NCBI RefSeq assembly: GCF_000763575.1
Contig: NZ_CP009170.1
Location: 769,501 to 833,500 of the forward strand
Reading direction: 5' to 3'
Origin: Thermoanaerobacter kivui
GTDB taxonomy: Bacteria > Bacillota > Thermoanaerobacteria > Thermoanaerobacterales > Thermoanaerobacteraceae
DNA length: 64,000 nucleotides
Below are positions 54,588 to 62,918 of the stretch, one piece after another (position 1 is the first letter of the stretch; the number at the start of each line of letters is the position of its first letter). Position numbers and translations under genes: made by a program. A model generated the notes under the pieces. That model saw nothing but the letters and a program-made list of their open reading frames with translations. It searched no databases and had not been told where the DNA came from.

Positions 54588-54749
54588 CAGTTTGTTGACA
54601 AACTTTTTACGTATAAATTAAAGTCTCCAGCTTTATATTAAAGTGCAGGCTCACGTATCTAAGTCGTGTCTATGGCTCGTTTTGGGCAGTAGGATGCACT
54701 TTATGCATAAAAGCGGAGACTTTTTAAAAGTGACTTTGTCTAAAGTCTA
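54588..54749 (+). repeat. long-hairpin repeat element, copy C
   Basis: Ends CAGTTTGTTGACAAA (54588-54602) and TTTGTCTAAAGTCTA (54735-54749). Inside, AAAGTCTCCAGCTTT and AAAGTGCA pair with TGCACTTT and AAAGCGGAGACTTT, making a long stem. The part GTGCAGGCTCACGTATCTAA followed by GTCGTG (about 54641-54668) occurs almost unchanged, inverted, in copy D. No coding sense. Confidence 0.75.
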
Positions 54750-54770
54750 AGGCGTTTTCGCGCCTTTTAT
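54749..54770. terminator. terminator of iadA, touching copy C
   Basis: AAGGCG pairs with CGCCTT around TTTTCG, followed by TTATT on the plus strand. A lone CGCCT at 54584-54588, left of the element, could pair with AGGCG here across the whole element. Confidence 0.7.
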
Positions 54771-55942
54771 TCTTCAAACATGCCTTTTTTAACTGATTTC
54801 TTCTCATTTATCATGAATCTTCCCTTTGCAATGACAGAGTGAATGTTTAAGTTATTGTCTAATATTACAATGTCTCCGTCTGACTTTTCTTTGATACAGC
54901 CTTTATTAGGATACAGATTTAATACTTTTGCTACATTTTCTGTTATTATCTTAATTGCTTGTTCTATTGGCAGTATCCCTTCCACTATAACTTCTCTTAA
55001 ATCGCGGTATAGAGTTTGTGCACTTCCCACCATAACCTTTACCAATCGCTTATTTTCATCAAATACAGGAATGCTACCATTGCTATCAGAGCTCATAGTG
55101 ACTTTTTCTATAGGTAATTTGTTTTCTACGATTTTTTTAATTGCTTCTTTTGGTGTTAAAGCAGTTTTTGTGTGGGCGTCCGGCTTTATATCAGAAGTAA
55201 GGTCAATTACGCCACCCATTTCTATAAATTTCAATCCTTGCTCAAAAAGGTGTCCTATTCTGTTTATATGAGTCGGGACAAATTGCGTAATAGGTATTTC
55301 TGTATTTTTTACTATCTCAAAAATAGGAGTGAGCCCTCTTATCCCATCTCCAACGTGGAGGTGAACTACTCCGGGCTTATTGCCTAAAAGTCCACCGACT
55401 CTCGCTTCTGCAGCAAGTTTTGTCAAGTCTTCAATAGTTGGTTGTGCAGACCTGTGGTCTGAAATGGCTATTTCGCCAGTTCCTATAACTTTATCTATTA
55501 AAACTAAATCAGATCTTACACTTCCTGTTAAAGTTCGAGTGGGAAGTTCATAAGCTCCTGTGTAAATGTATGTAGTTATGCCTTCTTGTTCTAATGCTCG
55601 CGCTTTTGCAAGAAGTGAGGCCATGCTTCGGGTTATTCCATCAGCTCCTAAAAGGCCTACGACTGTGGTAATGCCGCCTTTTATAATGTCAGAAAGCTTT
55701 ATTTCTGGAGTTCTTGTGATAGGTCCTCCTTCTCCGCCGCCTCCTGCTATGTGTACATGTTGGTCAATAAAACCGGGAACTACAATGAAGCCTTTTAAAT
55801 CTACTGTTTCTACATTGCCAAACTCATTGGTGGCTTTTATTTCATCTGCGATTTTTAGTATTTTACCGTTGCATATCAGTATGTCTTTTCTTCCCAAAGG
55901 TTCAGGAGAGTACACTTCTCCACCTTTTAAAAGCAAAAACAT
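54767..55942 (-). CDS. iadA: isoaspartyl dipeptidase
   Basis: 391-residue amidohydrolase that cleaves beta-aspartyl dipeptides from damaged proteins. Metal ligands are visible: GFIDQHVHIAGGGGEGG (about 57-73), VHLHVGD and PTHINR, and the late Asp in SSDSNGS. Length and motifs fit IadA well. It is transcribed divergently from the MocR regulator, which might control it. Confidence 0.92.
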   Translation of the reverse strand: MFLLLKGGEVYSPEPLGRKDILICNGKILKIADEIKATNEFGNVETVDLKGFIVVPGFIDQHVHIAGGGGEGGPITRTPEIKLSDIIKGGITTVVGLLGADGITRSMASLLAKARALEQEGITTYIYTGAYELPTRTLTGSVRSDLVLIDKVIGTGEIAISDHRSAQPTIEDLTKLAAEARVGGLLGNKPGVVHLHVGDGIRGLTPIFEIVKNTEIPITQFVPTHINRIGHLFEQGLKFIEMGGVIDLTSDIKPDAHTKTALTPKEAIKKIVENKLPIEKVTMSSDSNGSIPVFDENKRLVKVMVGSAQTLYRDLREVIVEGILPIEQAIKIITENVAKVLNLYPNKGCIKEKSDGDIVILDNNLNIHSVIAKGRFMINEKKSVKKGMFEE

Positions 55943-56036
55943 AGTTTCACCTCGCCAAATTTCTTTTTAATATTTTTTTACCTACATCCATTATAATACA
56001 TTTGATATTTAAAAAGAATTTTTGTTGTGATAATGG

Positions 56037-56060
56037 TATAATAATTGTAACGATACAATT
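56037..56060 (+). promoter_or_regulatory. -10 box and operator of the MocR gene
   Basis: TATAAT (56037-56042) is followed at once by AATTGTA-ACGA-TACAATT (56043-56060), a perfect 7-4-7 palindrome. Its position over the transcript start suggests autorepression by the GntR-type domain. Confidence 0.65.
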
Positions 56061-56075
56061 CTGTGGGGTGTTAGT

Positions 56076-57512
56076 ATGAATAAAATAACGATTGATAAGA
56101 ATAAAAATATACCTTTGTACATGCAAGTCTACAGCCAAATAAAGAGGTTTATAGAAAACGGCAGTCTCCCAGGAGGTTACAAACTTCCCACAATAAGAAG
56201 TCTTGCAAAAGAGCTGGGTGTAAATAACATTACCATAATAAATGCTTATAAACTTTTGGAGCAAAACGGTTATGTATATACCAAAGTAGGAAGTGGAACT
56301 TATGTTTGTGAAGATATAAAAAAAGACGATGAAATGGAGGAAAACATTAAATCATTGGACCAAGGGCAGTTTGCCCTGCGAAAAGGTATGATAAATTTTG
56401 CTTCTTCTTCTCCTAACCCTGAACTTTTTCCTGTAGAAGATTTTAGGGAATTAATTAACAGGGTATTGAAAAGAGATGGAGGATATGCTTTTGAGTATCA
56501 AGACACAAAAGGATATAAACCTCTTAGGGAATCTGTCAAAGAATTTGTAAAAAAAGACCAAATATTTACCTCTATAGACAATATACAAATAATATCGGGA
56601 GGACAGCAAGGGATAGATGTTGTATCCAAAGCTCTTATAAATTTCGAGGATGCCATAATTGCTGAAAGACCGACTTATTCGTGGGCTTTGGCTTCTTTTG
56701 AGTCCCGCGGAGCAGAAATATTAGAAGTGGAATTGCAAAAGGATGGGATAGACTTGGAAGAATTAGAAGATAAACTAAAAAAATTTAAGCCCAGATTTAT
56801 ATATGTAATACCCAATTTTCATAATCCTACAGGGATTACCTACAGTGAAGAAAAAAAGAAAAAATTGATTAGTTTAGCAGAAAAGTACGAAACTTATGTG
56901 GTGGAAGATGACTTTGCCAGCGAACTTAGCTTTACAAAAGAAAAAACATTGCCTCTTAAGGCATATGACAAACACGACAGAGTGATTTACATAAAAAGTT
57001 TTTCTAAAGTATATATGCCAGGGTTGAGACTTGGTTTTATAATTGCTCCTGAGAGATTTGTGAGTTCTTTTTTAAAAGCTAAATACGTATCAGACCTTTC
57101 TACATCGGGACTCATGCAGAGGGCTTTTGATTTGTATTTAAGAGAAAATATCTGGGTGAAACATGTTGAAAGTATAAAACAGGTAATGTATGAAAGATTT
57201 AGTGAGATGGGAAGGCGTCTTGAAAACCTTAAAAACTACACAGAGTTTGAACATCCCAAAGGAGGGTTTTATTTTTGGTTAAAGCTTAAAAATAATCTTT
57301 CTGCTAAAAGTTTGTACTCAAAGTGTTTGGACAGAAATTTAATGATAGTACCTGGCGATATATTCTTTATGGGTAAAAAAGAAAATAGCTTTGTAAGGCT
57401 GAGTTTTGCTTCTTGTGAGGTGAAGGAAATAGCAAAGGGCATTGAAATATTAGGAGAAATTTTAAAAGGATATTTTGATGAAAACAACAATGTGTATGTG
57501 CCAATAATTTAA
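56076..57512 (+). CDS. MocR-type GntR/aminotransferase regulator
   Basis: 478 residues: a GntR winged helix (about 10-78, IPLYMQVYSQIKRFIENGSL) fused to a fold-type-I aminotransferase domain with PLP lysine Lys311 (IKSFSKVYMPGLRLG). Family members sense PLP and amino compounds, for example PdxR, GabR or DdlR types; the target here is not known. The divergent iadA and its own palindrome are the nearest candidates. The ribosome site is weak (GGGGTG). Confidence 0.9.
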   Translation: MNKITIDKNKNIPLYMQVYSQIKRFIENGSLPGGYKLPTIRSLAKELGVNNITIINAYKLLEQNGYVYTKVGSGTYVCEDIKKDDEMEENIKSLDQGQFALRKGMINFASSSPNPELFPVEDFRELINRVLKRDGGYAFEYQDTKGYKPLRESVKEFVKKDQIFTSIDNIQIISGGQQGIDVVSKALINFEDAIIAERPTYSWALASFESRGAEILEVELQKDGIDLEELEDKLKKFKPRFIYVIPNFHNPTGITYSEEKKKKLISLAEKYETYVVEDDFASELSFTKEKTLPLKAYDKHDRVIYIKSFSKVYMPGLRLGFIIAPERFVSSFLKAKYVSDLSTSGLMQRAFDLYLRENIWVKHVESIKQVMYERFSEMGRRLENLKNYTEFEHPKGGFYFWLKLKNNLSAKSLYSKCLDRNLMIVPGDIFFMGKKENSFVRLSFASCEVKEIAKGIEILGEILKGYFDENNNVYVPII

Positions 57513-57513
57513 G

Positions 57514-57538
57514 AAAGGCCGCATGGCCGGCCTTTTTT
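57514..57538. terminator. terminator between the MocR gene and bactofilin
   Basis: AAAGGCCG pairs with CGGCCTTT around a 6-base loop, followed by TTT; bidirectional. Confidence 0.85.
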
Positions 57539-57541
57539 AAA

Positions 57542-57940
57542 TTATTTTTTTTGTTCGTCATTTTTAACAGGATTGCTTTGAGGAGATTTTAACATTTTAC
57601 ATTTGCCGTCAAAAATGGCTCCATCTTCTATTATCAAGTTTTGAACTTCTATATCGCCGGAAAGTTTTCCTGTAGAAGTAAGTTGCAATTGTCCTTTTGC
57701 AAATATGTTTCCTTTTACTTCACCGGAAAGAATGATGTTATCTGTAGTTATATTGGCTTCTACTTTAGCTGATTCGCCTATTATGATGTTGCCTTTTGTC
57801 TCTATTTGGCCAGTGAAATTACCATCTATTCTGAGGGTACCTTGTGATTTAATGGTGCCTTCAAAAGTTGAATTTTTGCCTATGACAGTGTCTATTTTGT
57901 CTGGGTTAACTTCCAAAACTTGCTCTTTCCTTTGAAACAT
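57542..57940 (-). CDS. bactofilin (polymer-forming cytoskeletal protein)
   Basis: About 132 residues. The beta-helical bactofilin core (about 15-115) shows the repeat pattern TFEGTIKSQGTLRIDGNFTG and GEVKGNIFAKGQL. Bactofilins form filaments at the membrane and often work with M23 peptidases on cell shape. The ATG at 57940 is used (GGGGAATTGAT upstream) and touches the stop of the M23 gene, a classic bactofilin/M23 pairing. Confidence 0.9.
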   Translation of the reverse strand: MFQRKEQVLEVNPDKIDTVIGKNSTFEGTIKSQGTLRIDGNFTGQIETKGNIIIGESAKVEANITTDNIILSGEVKGNIFAKGQLQLTSTGKLSGDIEVQNLIIEDGAIFDGKCKMLKSPQSNPVKNDEQKK

Positions 57941-57941
57941 A

Positions 57942-58916
57942 TCAATTCCCCTTTGCAAGATAGTTCATTGGATTTACAGGGTTGCCATTTACCCTAACTT
58001 CAAAGTGAACATGGGGCCCAGTGCTTCTTCCAGTATTTCCTGATTTTGCAATTATATCTCCTCTTTTCACAGTTTGGCCCACTTTGACGATGATTTGTGA
58101 ATTGTGTCCATAAACCGACTGAATACCATATCCGTGGTCTATTATTACAGCTTTTCCGTATCCTGAAAGCCAACCTGCGTATGTAACTACTCCTTTTCCT
58201 GCAGCTCTTACTGGAGTACCAACTGAGACTGCTATATCAATTCCTGGATGAAATTCAGTGCCATATCCGTAAGGTGACTTTCTCGTTCCAAAAGGAGAAG
58301 TGATGGTACCCTGTACTGGATAGGTACTGGGTATTGATTCGAGGTAATCCAGTCTTGCTGCTACCTTTGAAATGAGGTCTTTTAAATCTTGTGTTTTTTG
58401 ATCTATTTCTGAAGTGAGCTGTGCTGTTGTTTCATTGTCATAGGTAATGCTGCCTTCATTTCTGGCATCTCTTGAAAGGCCACCACGGCTGGTAGTTGGA
58501 GTTGACAATCCTACCATTCGCCTTACCTTTTCTTCAAGTTCATTTAAACTCTTAATTTTTTCGTTGACTAATTGTGCGTTTTTATCGAGCGTGGCAATTT
58601 TTTTGTCTTGTTCTTCTTTAATTGACGTCAATTGTGCAATTTTTTCATCTTTTTCTCTGATTACAGTATATAAATAAGAGGTGGTTTTTCCAAAATACAC
58701 TAAAGAAAGTGTAGCAGCCAGAAATATTGAAAAAGTTATTATCGCCGTCGTTTTTATAAGGGGAATAGAAACCCGTGTGAGCACCTTCCCAACGGCAACC
58801 TTAAGCGGCGCCGTCGTTTTTATAAGGGGAATAGAAACCCTAAAGCTTTTGATTTGGTGGTTTGAGTCGGGAATTATCATTATGTTTAAATATTTCTCTT
58901 TTTTCTTTTTTTTCAT
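57942..58916 (-). CDS. membrane-anchored M23 metallopeptidase with in-frame repeat-spacer insert
   Basis: 324 residues: cytoplasmic start, a membrane segment (about 58-76, AIITFSIFLAATLSLVYFG), coiled coil (about 80-185) and a LytM-type M23 domain (about 200-320) with zinc ligands in HPGID and HVHFE. It should cut peptidoglycan cross-links near a bactofilin scaffold. Odd feature: peptide RVSIPLIKTTA occurs twice (26-36 and 48-58), separated by PLKVAVGKVLT. In DNA this is a perfect 32-bp repeat around a GC-rich 34-bp spacer. The 66-bp unit keeps the frame. The catalytic domain looks intact. Confidence 0.9.
   Translation of the reverse strand: MKKKKKEKYLNIMIIPDSNHQIKSFRVSIPLIKTTAPLKVAVGKVLTRVSIPLIKTTAIITFSIFLAATLSLVYFGKTTSYLYTVIREKDEKIAQLTSIKEEQDKKIATLDKNAQLVNEKIKSLNELEEKVRRMVGLSTPTTSRGGLSRDARNEGSITYDNETTAQLTSEIDQKTQDLKDLISKVAARLDYLESIPSTYPVQGTITSPFGTRKSPYGYGTEFHPGIDIAVSVGTPVRAAGKGVVTYAGWLSGYGKAVIIDHGYGIQSVYGHNSQIIVKVGQTVKRGDIIAKSGNTGRSTGPHVHFEVRVNGNPVNPMNYLAKGN
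58743..58840. CRISPR. CRISPR-like repeat-spacer-repeat inside the M23 gene
   Basis: Two identical 32-bp copies, 58743-58774 and 58809-58840, starting CGCCGTCGTTTTTATAAGG and ending GGGGAATAGAAACCC, flank a 34-bp spacer (58775-58808) of about 60 percent GC in a gene of about 40 percent. The copy ends in GAAAC and contains GTTTTTA, as Thermoanaerobacter-type CRISPR repeats do. No second spacer copy exists, so it is not a simple tandem duplication. No cas genes are nearby. Shape is certain; CRISPR origin is inference. Confidence 0.5.
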
Positions 58917-59083
58917 TTAATACCCCCACCCTTAAAAAAATGGACAACTATATCTATTCTATACAAAGGTATGAAAATCCTTCTTGAAACTTAAATTTTA
59001 AATTTTAACAATTTTAAAACAAATCATTTTGTTTATCGTTTGTGATATAATCGAAATATAATCTGGTGAAATCGAGGTGGAAT

Positions 59084-59425
59084 ATGAAAAAGGGAATTAT
59101 TTTAGGAATTGTTATGGGAATAATAGCTATAGTGTCAAATATTATTGTAAATGGTTTTTACACCTCTTTTGTATATTACAGCAACTATCTTTTTTTGGCA
59201 GGTACAGCAGTGGGATTATTAGGAGGAATATTGTACATATCTTATTGGATAAATGACTTGAAGACAGTTAAAAAAATTTACTACCACGAAGAATTGCCTG
59301 AAAAAAGAAAAGAAATAGAATTTATGGAAAGATGGGGAAGTTATCTTGTCATTGCTATGATTGTGATGTGGCTTTTGTCTTTAGTTTTTGTATTAGTAGG
59401 AGAGATGTTTACAAGTATAAAATAA
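59084..59425 (+). CDS. small membrane protein, DUF3899-like
   Basis: About 113 residues with three membrane segments (roughly 3-22, 32-54 and 88-108) and a charged loop HEELPEKRKEIEFMERWG between the last two. Similar small proteins of the DUF3899 type are common in Firmicutes, with unknown function. ATG at 59084 after GAGGTGG. Confidence 0.6.
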   Translation: MKKGIILGIVMGIIAIVSNIIVNGFYTSFVYYSNYLFLAGTAVGLLGGILYISYWINDLKTVKKIYYHEELPEKRKEIEFMERWGSYLVIAMIVMWLLSLVFVLVGEMFTSIK

Positions 59426-59472
59426 CTGCTGTGGAGAATACTATTTGGTAAAGGGAATCAGGAGGTGTTGTG

Positions 59473-59724
59473 ATGGGGAAAAAGGTAGCAGTGGAAAGCC
59501 AGCTTTCTAATATTAAAAATTATTTAAAAGAAAGAGGATATGAAGTTGTGGAATTGGAGGAATACCTTTTGAGCAAAAACAATTTTAATGCCTATGATGC
59601 TGTTGTCATTACAGGCCAAAGTAGAAATATGTTGGGGATGGATGATATTTCAACGAAAGCTGCTGTGATAGATGCGACAGGTATGACACCTTTTGATGTA
59701 GAGGAAAGGATAAAAAGATTGTAG
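59473..59724 (+). CDS. UPF0180 (YkuS-like) protein
   Basis: 83 residues matching the UPF0180 family: VAVESQLSNIKNYLKERGYE at the start and DAVVITGQSRNMLGMDDIST in the middle. Function unknown. The ATG at 59473 follows AGGAGG by 7 bases and is preferred over the GTG at 59470. Confidence 0.8.
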   Translation: MGKKVAVESQLSNIKNYLKERGYEVVELEEYLLSKNNFNAYDAVVITGQSRNMLGMDDISTKAAVIDATGMTPFDVEERIKRL

Positions 59725-59735
59725 GTGGTGGTTTT

Positions 59736-59939
59736 GTGGTAAGTGTTGAACAATTGAGGACAGTTGGAAAGAATTGCAAGGACTTTGAATTAGACCAGTC
59801 CCTTTATGCTAATAATTTTTCTATGTCTATTGCTAATGGAGATAGAAGCTGTGAAATATGTCGCCATTGGGATGTCAATAGAAAAATTTGCAGAATAGGT
59901 GTTTTTGATGATGTGTTATCAAGTCTTGACCAAAGTTAA
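59736..59939 (+). CDS. small protein with CxxC...C motif, unknown
   Basis: 67 residues starting at a GTG after AGGTGG. The motif CEICRHW...NRKIC (about 39-52) could bind a metal ion. It follows the UPF0180 gene by 11 bases and is probably co-transcribed. I do not recognise the family. Confidence 0.55.
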   Translation: MVSVEQLRTVGKNCKDFELDQSLYANNFSMSIANGDRSCEICRHWDVNRKICRIGVFDDVLSSLDQS

Positions 59940-60001
59940 AAATTTAAGGTTTGGAAGGATTTTTTAAAACTTTGTTAAATATTATAATATATACAAGTAA
60001 A

Positions 60002-60144
60002 ATGAAATTTTTTGTGTGTGGTAAATACATTAAACCTCTCAATGAGGACAGAGAGCTTTATATTGACATGAAGATATGTTTTGATATTATAAAAAAGGCG
60101 AGTTGTTAGATGCGCTTGAAAAAGAGGGAATACTGTTAGATTAA
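60002..60144 (+). pseudogene. small frameshifted gene (A6 tract)
   Basis: From the ATG at 60002 the frame encodes MKFFVCGKYIKPLNEDRELY onward and stops at 60109. At the AAAAAA tract (60091-60096) the other frame continues protein-like as GELLDALEKEGILLD up to 60144. One more A would give a 48-residue protein. It may be a pseudogene, a read error or a slippage-decoded gene. Family unknown. Confidence 0.45.
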
Positions 60145-60155
60145 AAGGTGATTTT

Positions 60156-60632
60156 GTGAATAGAGTATTGCAGTATTTCAAGTCTTTGACTGCTGGCATT
60201 TATGATAGGGATTATGAATTTTTAAAGAAATTTTTAACCAAAAGAGAGTTAGAGTATTTTAATAGGCTTCCTGTCTATGAAAAAAGGCATTCTTTGGATG
60301 TGTGTTATACTCTCATGGATAAATATAAGGTAAAAGATGAGGAACTTTTAAAAGCTGCCCTTTTTCATGACATAGGCAAAATAAAGGTTAAAATAACCCC
60401 TGATAAAAAAGCAATTGCTGTGTTGATAAAAAAGATACCACCTTTGGCAAGATATCTTGAAAAGCGTTTGTATTTTTTACAAGTGTATTATAACCATGCA
60501 GAATATAGTGGAGAAATTTGCAAAGAAATTGGATTAAGCGATAAAGTAATATATATTGTCAAGCACCACCACGACAAAAATGTAAAGGATGAAGATGTAA
60601 TAAAACTTCAAAGGGCAGATAAAGAAAATTAA
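60156..60632 (+). CDS. HD-domain phosphohydrolase
   Basis: 158 residues. The HD motif is ALFHDIGKIK (about 68-77), with an earlier His in RHSLDVCYTLM and a later HHHDKN that complete the metal site. Such small HD proteins hydrolyse nucleotides or cyclic nucleotides; the substrate is unknown. GTG start after AAAGGTG. Confidence 0.85.
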   Translation: MNRVLQYFKSLTAGIYDRDYEFLKKFLTKRELEYFNRLPVYEKRHSLDVCYTLMDKYKVKDEELLKAALFHDIGKIKVKITPDKKAIAVLIKKIPPLARYLEKRLYFLQVYYNHAEYSGEICKEIGLSDKVIYIVKHHHDKNVKDEDVIKLQRADKEN

Positions 60633-60633
60633 A

Positions 60634-60654
60634 GATAGAGATTTTTCTCTATCT
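60634..60654 (-). terminator. outward-facing terminator, left of copy D
   Basis: GATAGAG pairs with CTCTATC; on the minus strand it is followed by TTTAATTTT. It lies 2 bases after the HD gene stop. Confidence 0.7.
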
Positions 60655-60845
60655 CAGACTGTAGACAAAGTCCTTTCGCTTCTCTCAGGCTTCTGCTGCG
60701 CACCTCCTCAGGATGACCCATGAAAGAAAGCGAATTCAGAAGCTGCTCAAAACGAGCCTTAGGCACGACTTAGATACGTGAGCCTGCACTTTAATATAAA
60801 GCAAGAGACTTTAAATTACTCACAAAAAGGTTTGTCAACAAACTG
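60655..60845 (-). repeat. long-hairpin repeat element, copy D (inverted)
   Basis: Ends CAGACTGTAGACAAA (60655-60669) and TTTGTCAACAAACTG (60831-60845). Read on the minus strand, 60815-60745 matches 54620-54690 of copy C at about nine of ten bases. The other arm differs (contains CTTTCGCTTCTC and GAAAGAAAGCGA, which can pair). It lies between two outward terminators with the same stem. Confidence 0.75.
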
Positions 60846-60872
60846 AGATAGAGAGGCTTTCTCTATCTTTAA
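60846..60872 (+). terminator. outward-facing terminator, right of copy D
   Basis: AGATAGAG pairs with CTCTATCT, followed by TTAATC on the plus strand. The right side overlaps the end of the convergent amidase gene. Confidence 0.65.
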
Positions 60873-62020
60873 TCATTTATATGTATGAATCTGTAAATTA
60901 CCCTTTTGTCCCACCCTAAATCGAAGGGGACATGGTATCTATCAGAAGTGTGAGTGTTTACAACAGGGATTCCTATGGAGTCAAAGCCTGTCACTACTCC
61001 AAAGTGAACTATTTCTCCCTTTTCTTCATAGCAAATAAGGTCTCCTTTTTCAATTTCTCTTATTGCCCCTTTTGGATGTTGTTCGGTGGGTTGTACCATG
61101 TCTAAATAATAGCCCTTTGCAATTAATTTTCCTTTTCCTGTATAAATGAGATAATTAAAAAGTGCCGGCGCTTGTGCCCAAGCAGTAGAAGAGTCTTTTC
61201 CATTAAAATTCCATACGTAGTCCATTGGAAGGCCTCCACCTTCATGTAGCACTTGTGATGCAAAATTTGTGCAGTCTCCTCCAAGACCATTGTAATCTCT
61301 GTATTTTTTGTTGTACTCGTAGTTGTTGCCACTTCCCCATGCGGCTCCTGCATATTTATCTGCATAGGCTACTGCTCCTTCTCTGTCGTACTTTCCTTTC
61401 TTTTTAGGTTTTGATTCTTCTTCGGTGACAGGTTTTGAACTGGCAGGGGTAATTTCAGGGATTATACCTTCGGCGGGGCTGACATCTATAAAAGCAGAGT
61501 CTTCGTCAAGGGGGTCATAATACCAATCTCTTCTTATAAGCCATTTTCCATCAACTTTTACGAGCTGTATGGAATGCCGTATACCTAATCCCATGTAATT
61601 TATTACATCGCTTTTTATGTTGTAAGCGTATCCCATTTTCATAGTTTCCACAAGATACACCCAAATAGAGTTTTCACCAGCTTTTACGCTTTTTATCCTG
61701 TAAAAAGACTCTGCTTCTGTAAACTTAAGATCTCTCTTTTCAGACCATCCTTTAACGTATTCGATTCGCCTCCTTTCATGGTCCAATGCCCATTTGCCGT
61801 ATGTAGATGACTTGTCGTAAAAACCTTCTATTTCTCTTATGTCGCCGCTTAAAAGTACACTTCCTCTTCTTTTAAAAAATTCATCCAGTACAGTTTTTAT
61901 CTCTTCTTTATTGTCTGCAACTGTCTCTATGGTTTTATTGAAAAAGGAAATAGAAAAGTAAGTTAAAAAAATGAGTGCTAGTAAAAGGAGAATTGGTTTG
62001 TAATATTTTTTGGTGTCCAA
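60869..62020 (-). CDS. secreted amidase-domain (Amidase_6) protein
   Basis: 383 residues: N-terminal membrane anchor or signal (about 8-27), a polar region, a Pro/Ser/Lys linker (about 190-208), and a C-terminal amidase domain starting YDREGAVAYADKYAG with the cysteine block GGDCTNFASQVLHEGGG and a later EIVHFGVVTG histidine block. It likely acts on the cell wall. It shares the domain, but little else, with the protein at 10399. Confidence 0.85.
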   Translation of the reverse strand: MDTKKYYKPILLLLALIFLTYFSISFFNKTIETVADNKEEIKTVLDEFFKRRGSVLLSGDIREIEGFYDKSSTYGKWALDHERRRIEYVKGWSEKRDLKFTEAESFYRIKSVKAGENSIWVYLVETMKMGYAYNIKSDVINYMGLGIRHSIQLVKVDGKWLIRRDWYYDPLDEDSAFIDVSPAEGIIPEITPASSKPVTEEESKPKKKGKYDREGAVAYADKYAGAAWGSGNNYEYNKKYRDYNGLGGDCTNFASQVLHEGGGLPMDYVWNFNGKDSSTAWAQAPALFNYLIYTGKGKLIAKGYYLDMVQPTEQHPKGAIREIEKGDLICYEEKGEIVHFGVVTGFDSIGIPVVNTHTSDRYHVPFDLGWDKRVIYRFIHIND

Positions 62021-62195
62021 TAGCTCTCCTCCCTGTTAATGTAATTCAAAATAATAATATGAAGTTTAAAAGTTTTTTAATACTACCTTTTGGCTGAAAA
62101 TACAAGAAAAAATGATAAAATTTAATAAATTTATTGGCAAATTTTGAACGAAATTATGTTATAATAAAAAAAGTGATAGGGTGGAGGTGTAAAAC

Positions 62196-62918
62196 TTGAT
62201 AGAATTAAAAGGCGTTTCAAAATCTTACAATAAAGGTAAAATAAAAGCTGTTGACAACATTGACCTTGTTGTAAATCCCGGTGAAATATTTGGATTTTTA
62301 GGTCCTAACGGTGCTGGCAAAACTACTACGATAAAAATGATAGTAGGTCTTCTGTCTCACGATACAGGAGAAATTAAAGTAGACGGAATTGATATCGACA
62401 AAAATCCTATAGAGGTTAAAAAGCGCATAGGATATGTTCCAGACAGCCCTGATATTTATGACAAACTGACAGGCATAGAATATCTCAATTTTATTGCAGA
62501 TGTGTATGGCGTATCTGAAAAAGACAGGAAAGAGAGGATTGAATATTTCTTGGAGGCTTTTGATCTAAAGAATGCCATTGGAGACTTAATACAAAGTTAT
62601 TCTCATGGAATGAAACAAAAGCTCCTCATTACAGCCGCACTTATTCACAATCCTTCTGTTTGGATTTTGGATGAACCCATGGTAGGGCTGGACCCAAAAT
62701 CTGCCTTTTTACTTAAAGAGCTTATGGCAGAACATACAAAAGCAGGTTTTACTGTGTTTTTTTCAACACACGTCTTGGAAGTTGCAGAAAGGCTGTGCGA
62801 TAAAATAGCGATAATAAACAAAGGCAAAATTATAGCCTGTGGAACAATGGAAGAAATAAAAAGCCAACACGAAAGGGAATCCTTAGAAAAAATATTCTTG
62901 GAGTTGACAGAAAAATGA
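62196..62918 (+). CDS. ABC transporter ATP-binding protein
   Basis: 240 residues with Walker A GPNGAGKTT (about 35-43), Q-loop, signature SHGMKQK and Walker B VWILDEP. It is of the ABC-2 export type (DrrA/CcmA-like). It overlaps the following membrane gene by 4 bases (ATGA), so the two form one transporter. The substrate is unknown. Confidence 0.92.
   Translation: MIELKGVSKSYNKGKIKAVDNIDLVVNPGEIFGFLGPNGAGKTTTIKMIVGLLSHDTGEIKVDGIDIDKNPIEVKKRIGYVPDSPDIYDKLTGIEYLNFIADVYGVSEKDRKERIEYFLEAFDLKNAIGDLIQSYSHGMKQKLLITAALIHNPSVWILDEPMVGLDPKSAFLLKELMAEHTKAGFTVFFSTHVLEVAERLCDKIAIINKGKIIACGTMEEIKSQHERESLEKIFLELTEK

Noticed and set aside
58743-58840. A true CRISPR array
   Set aside because: Only one spacer, no leader, no cas genes, and the sequence is translated as part of a peptidase; listed as CRISPR-like only.
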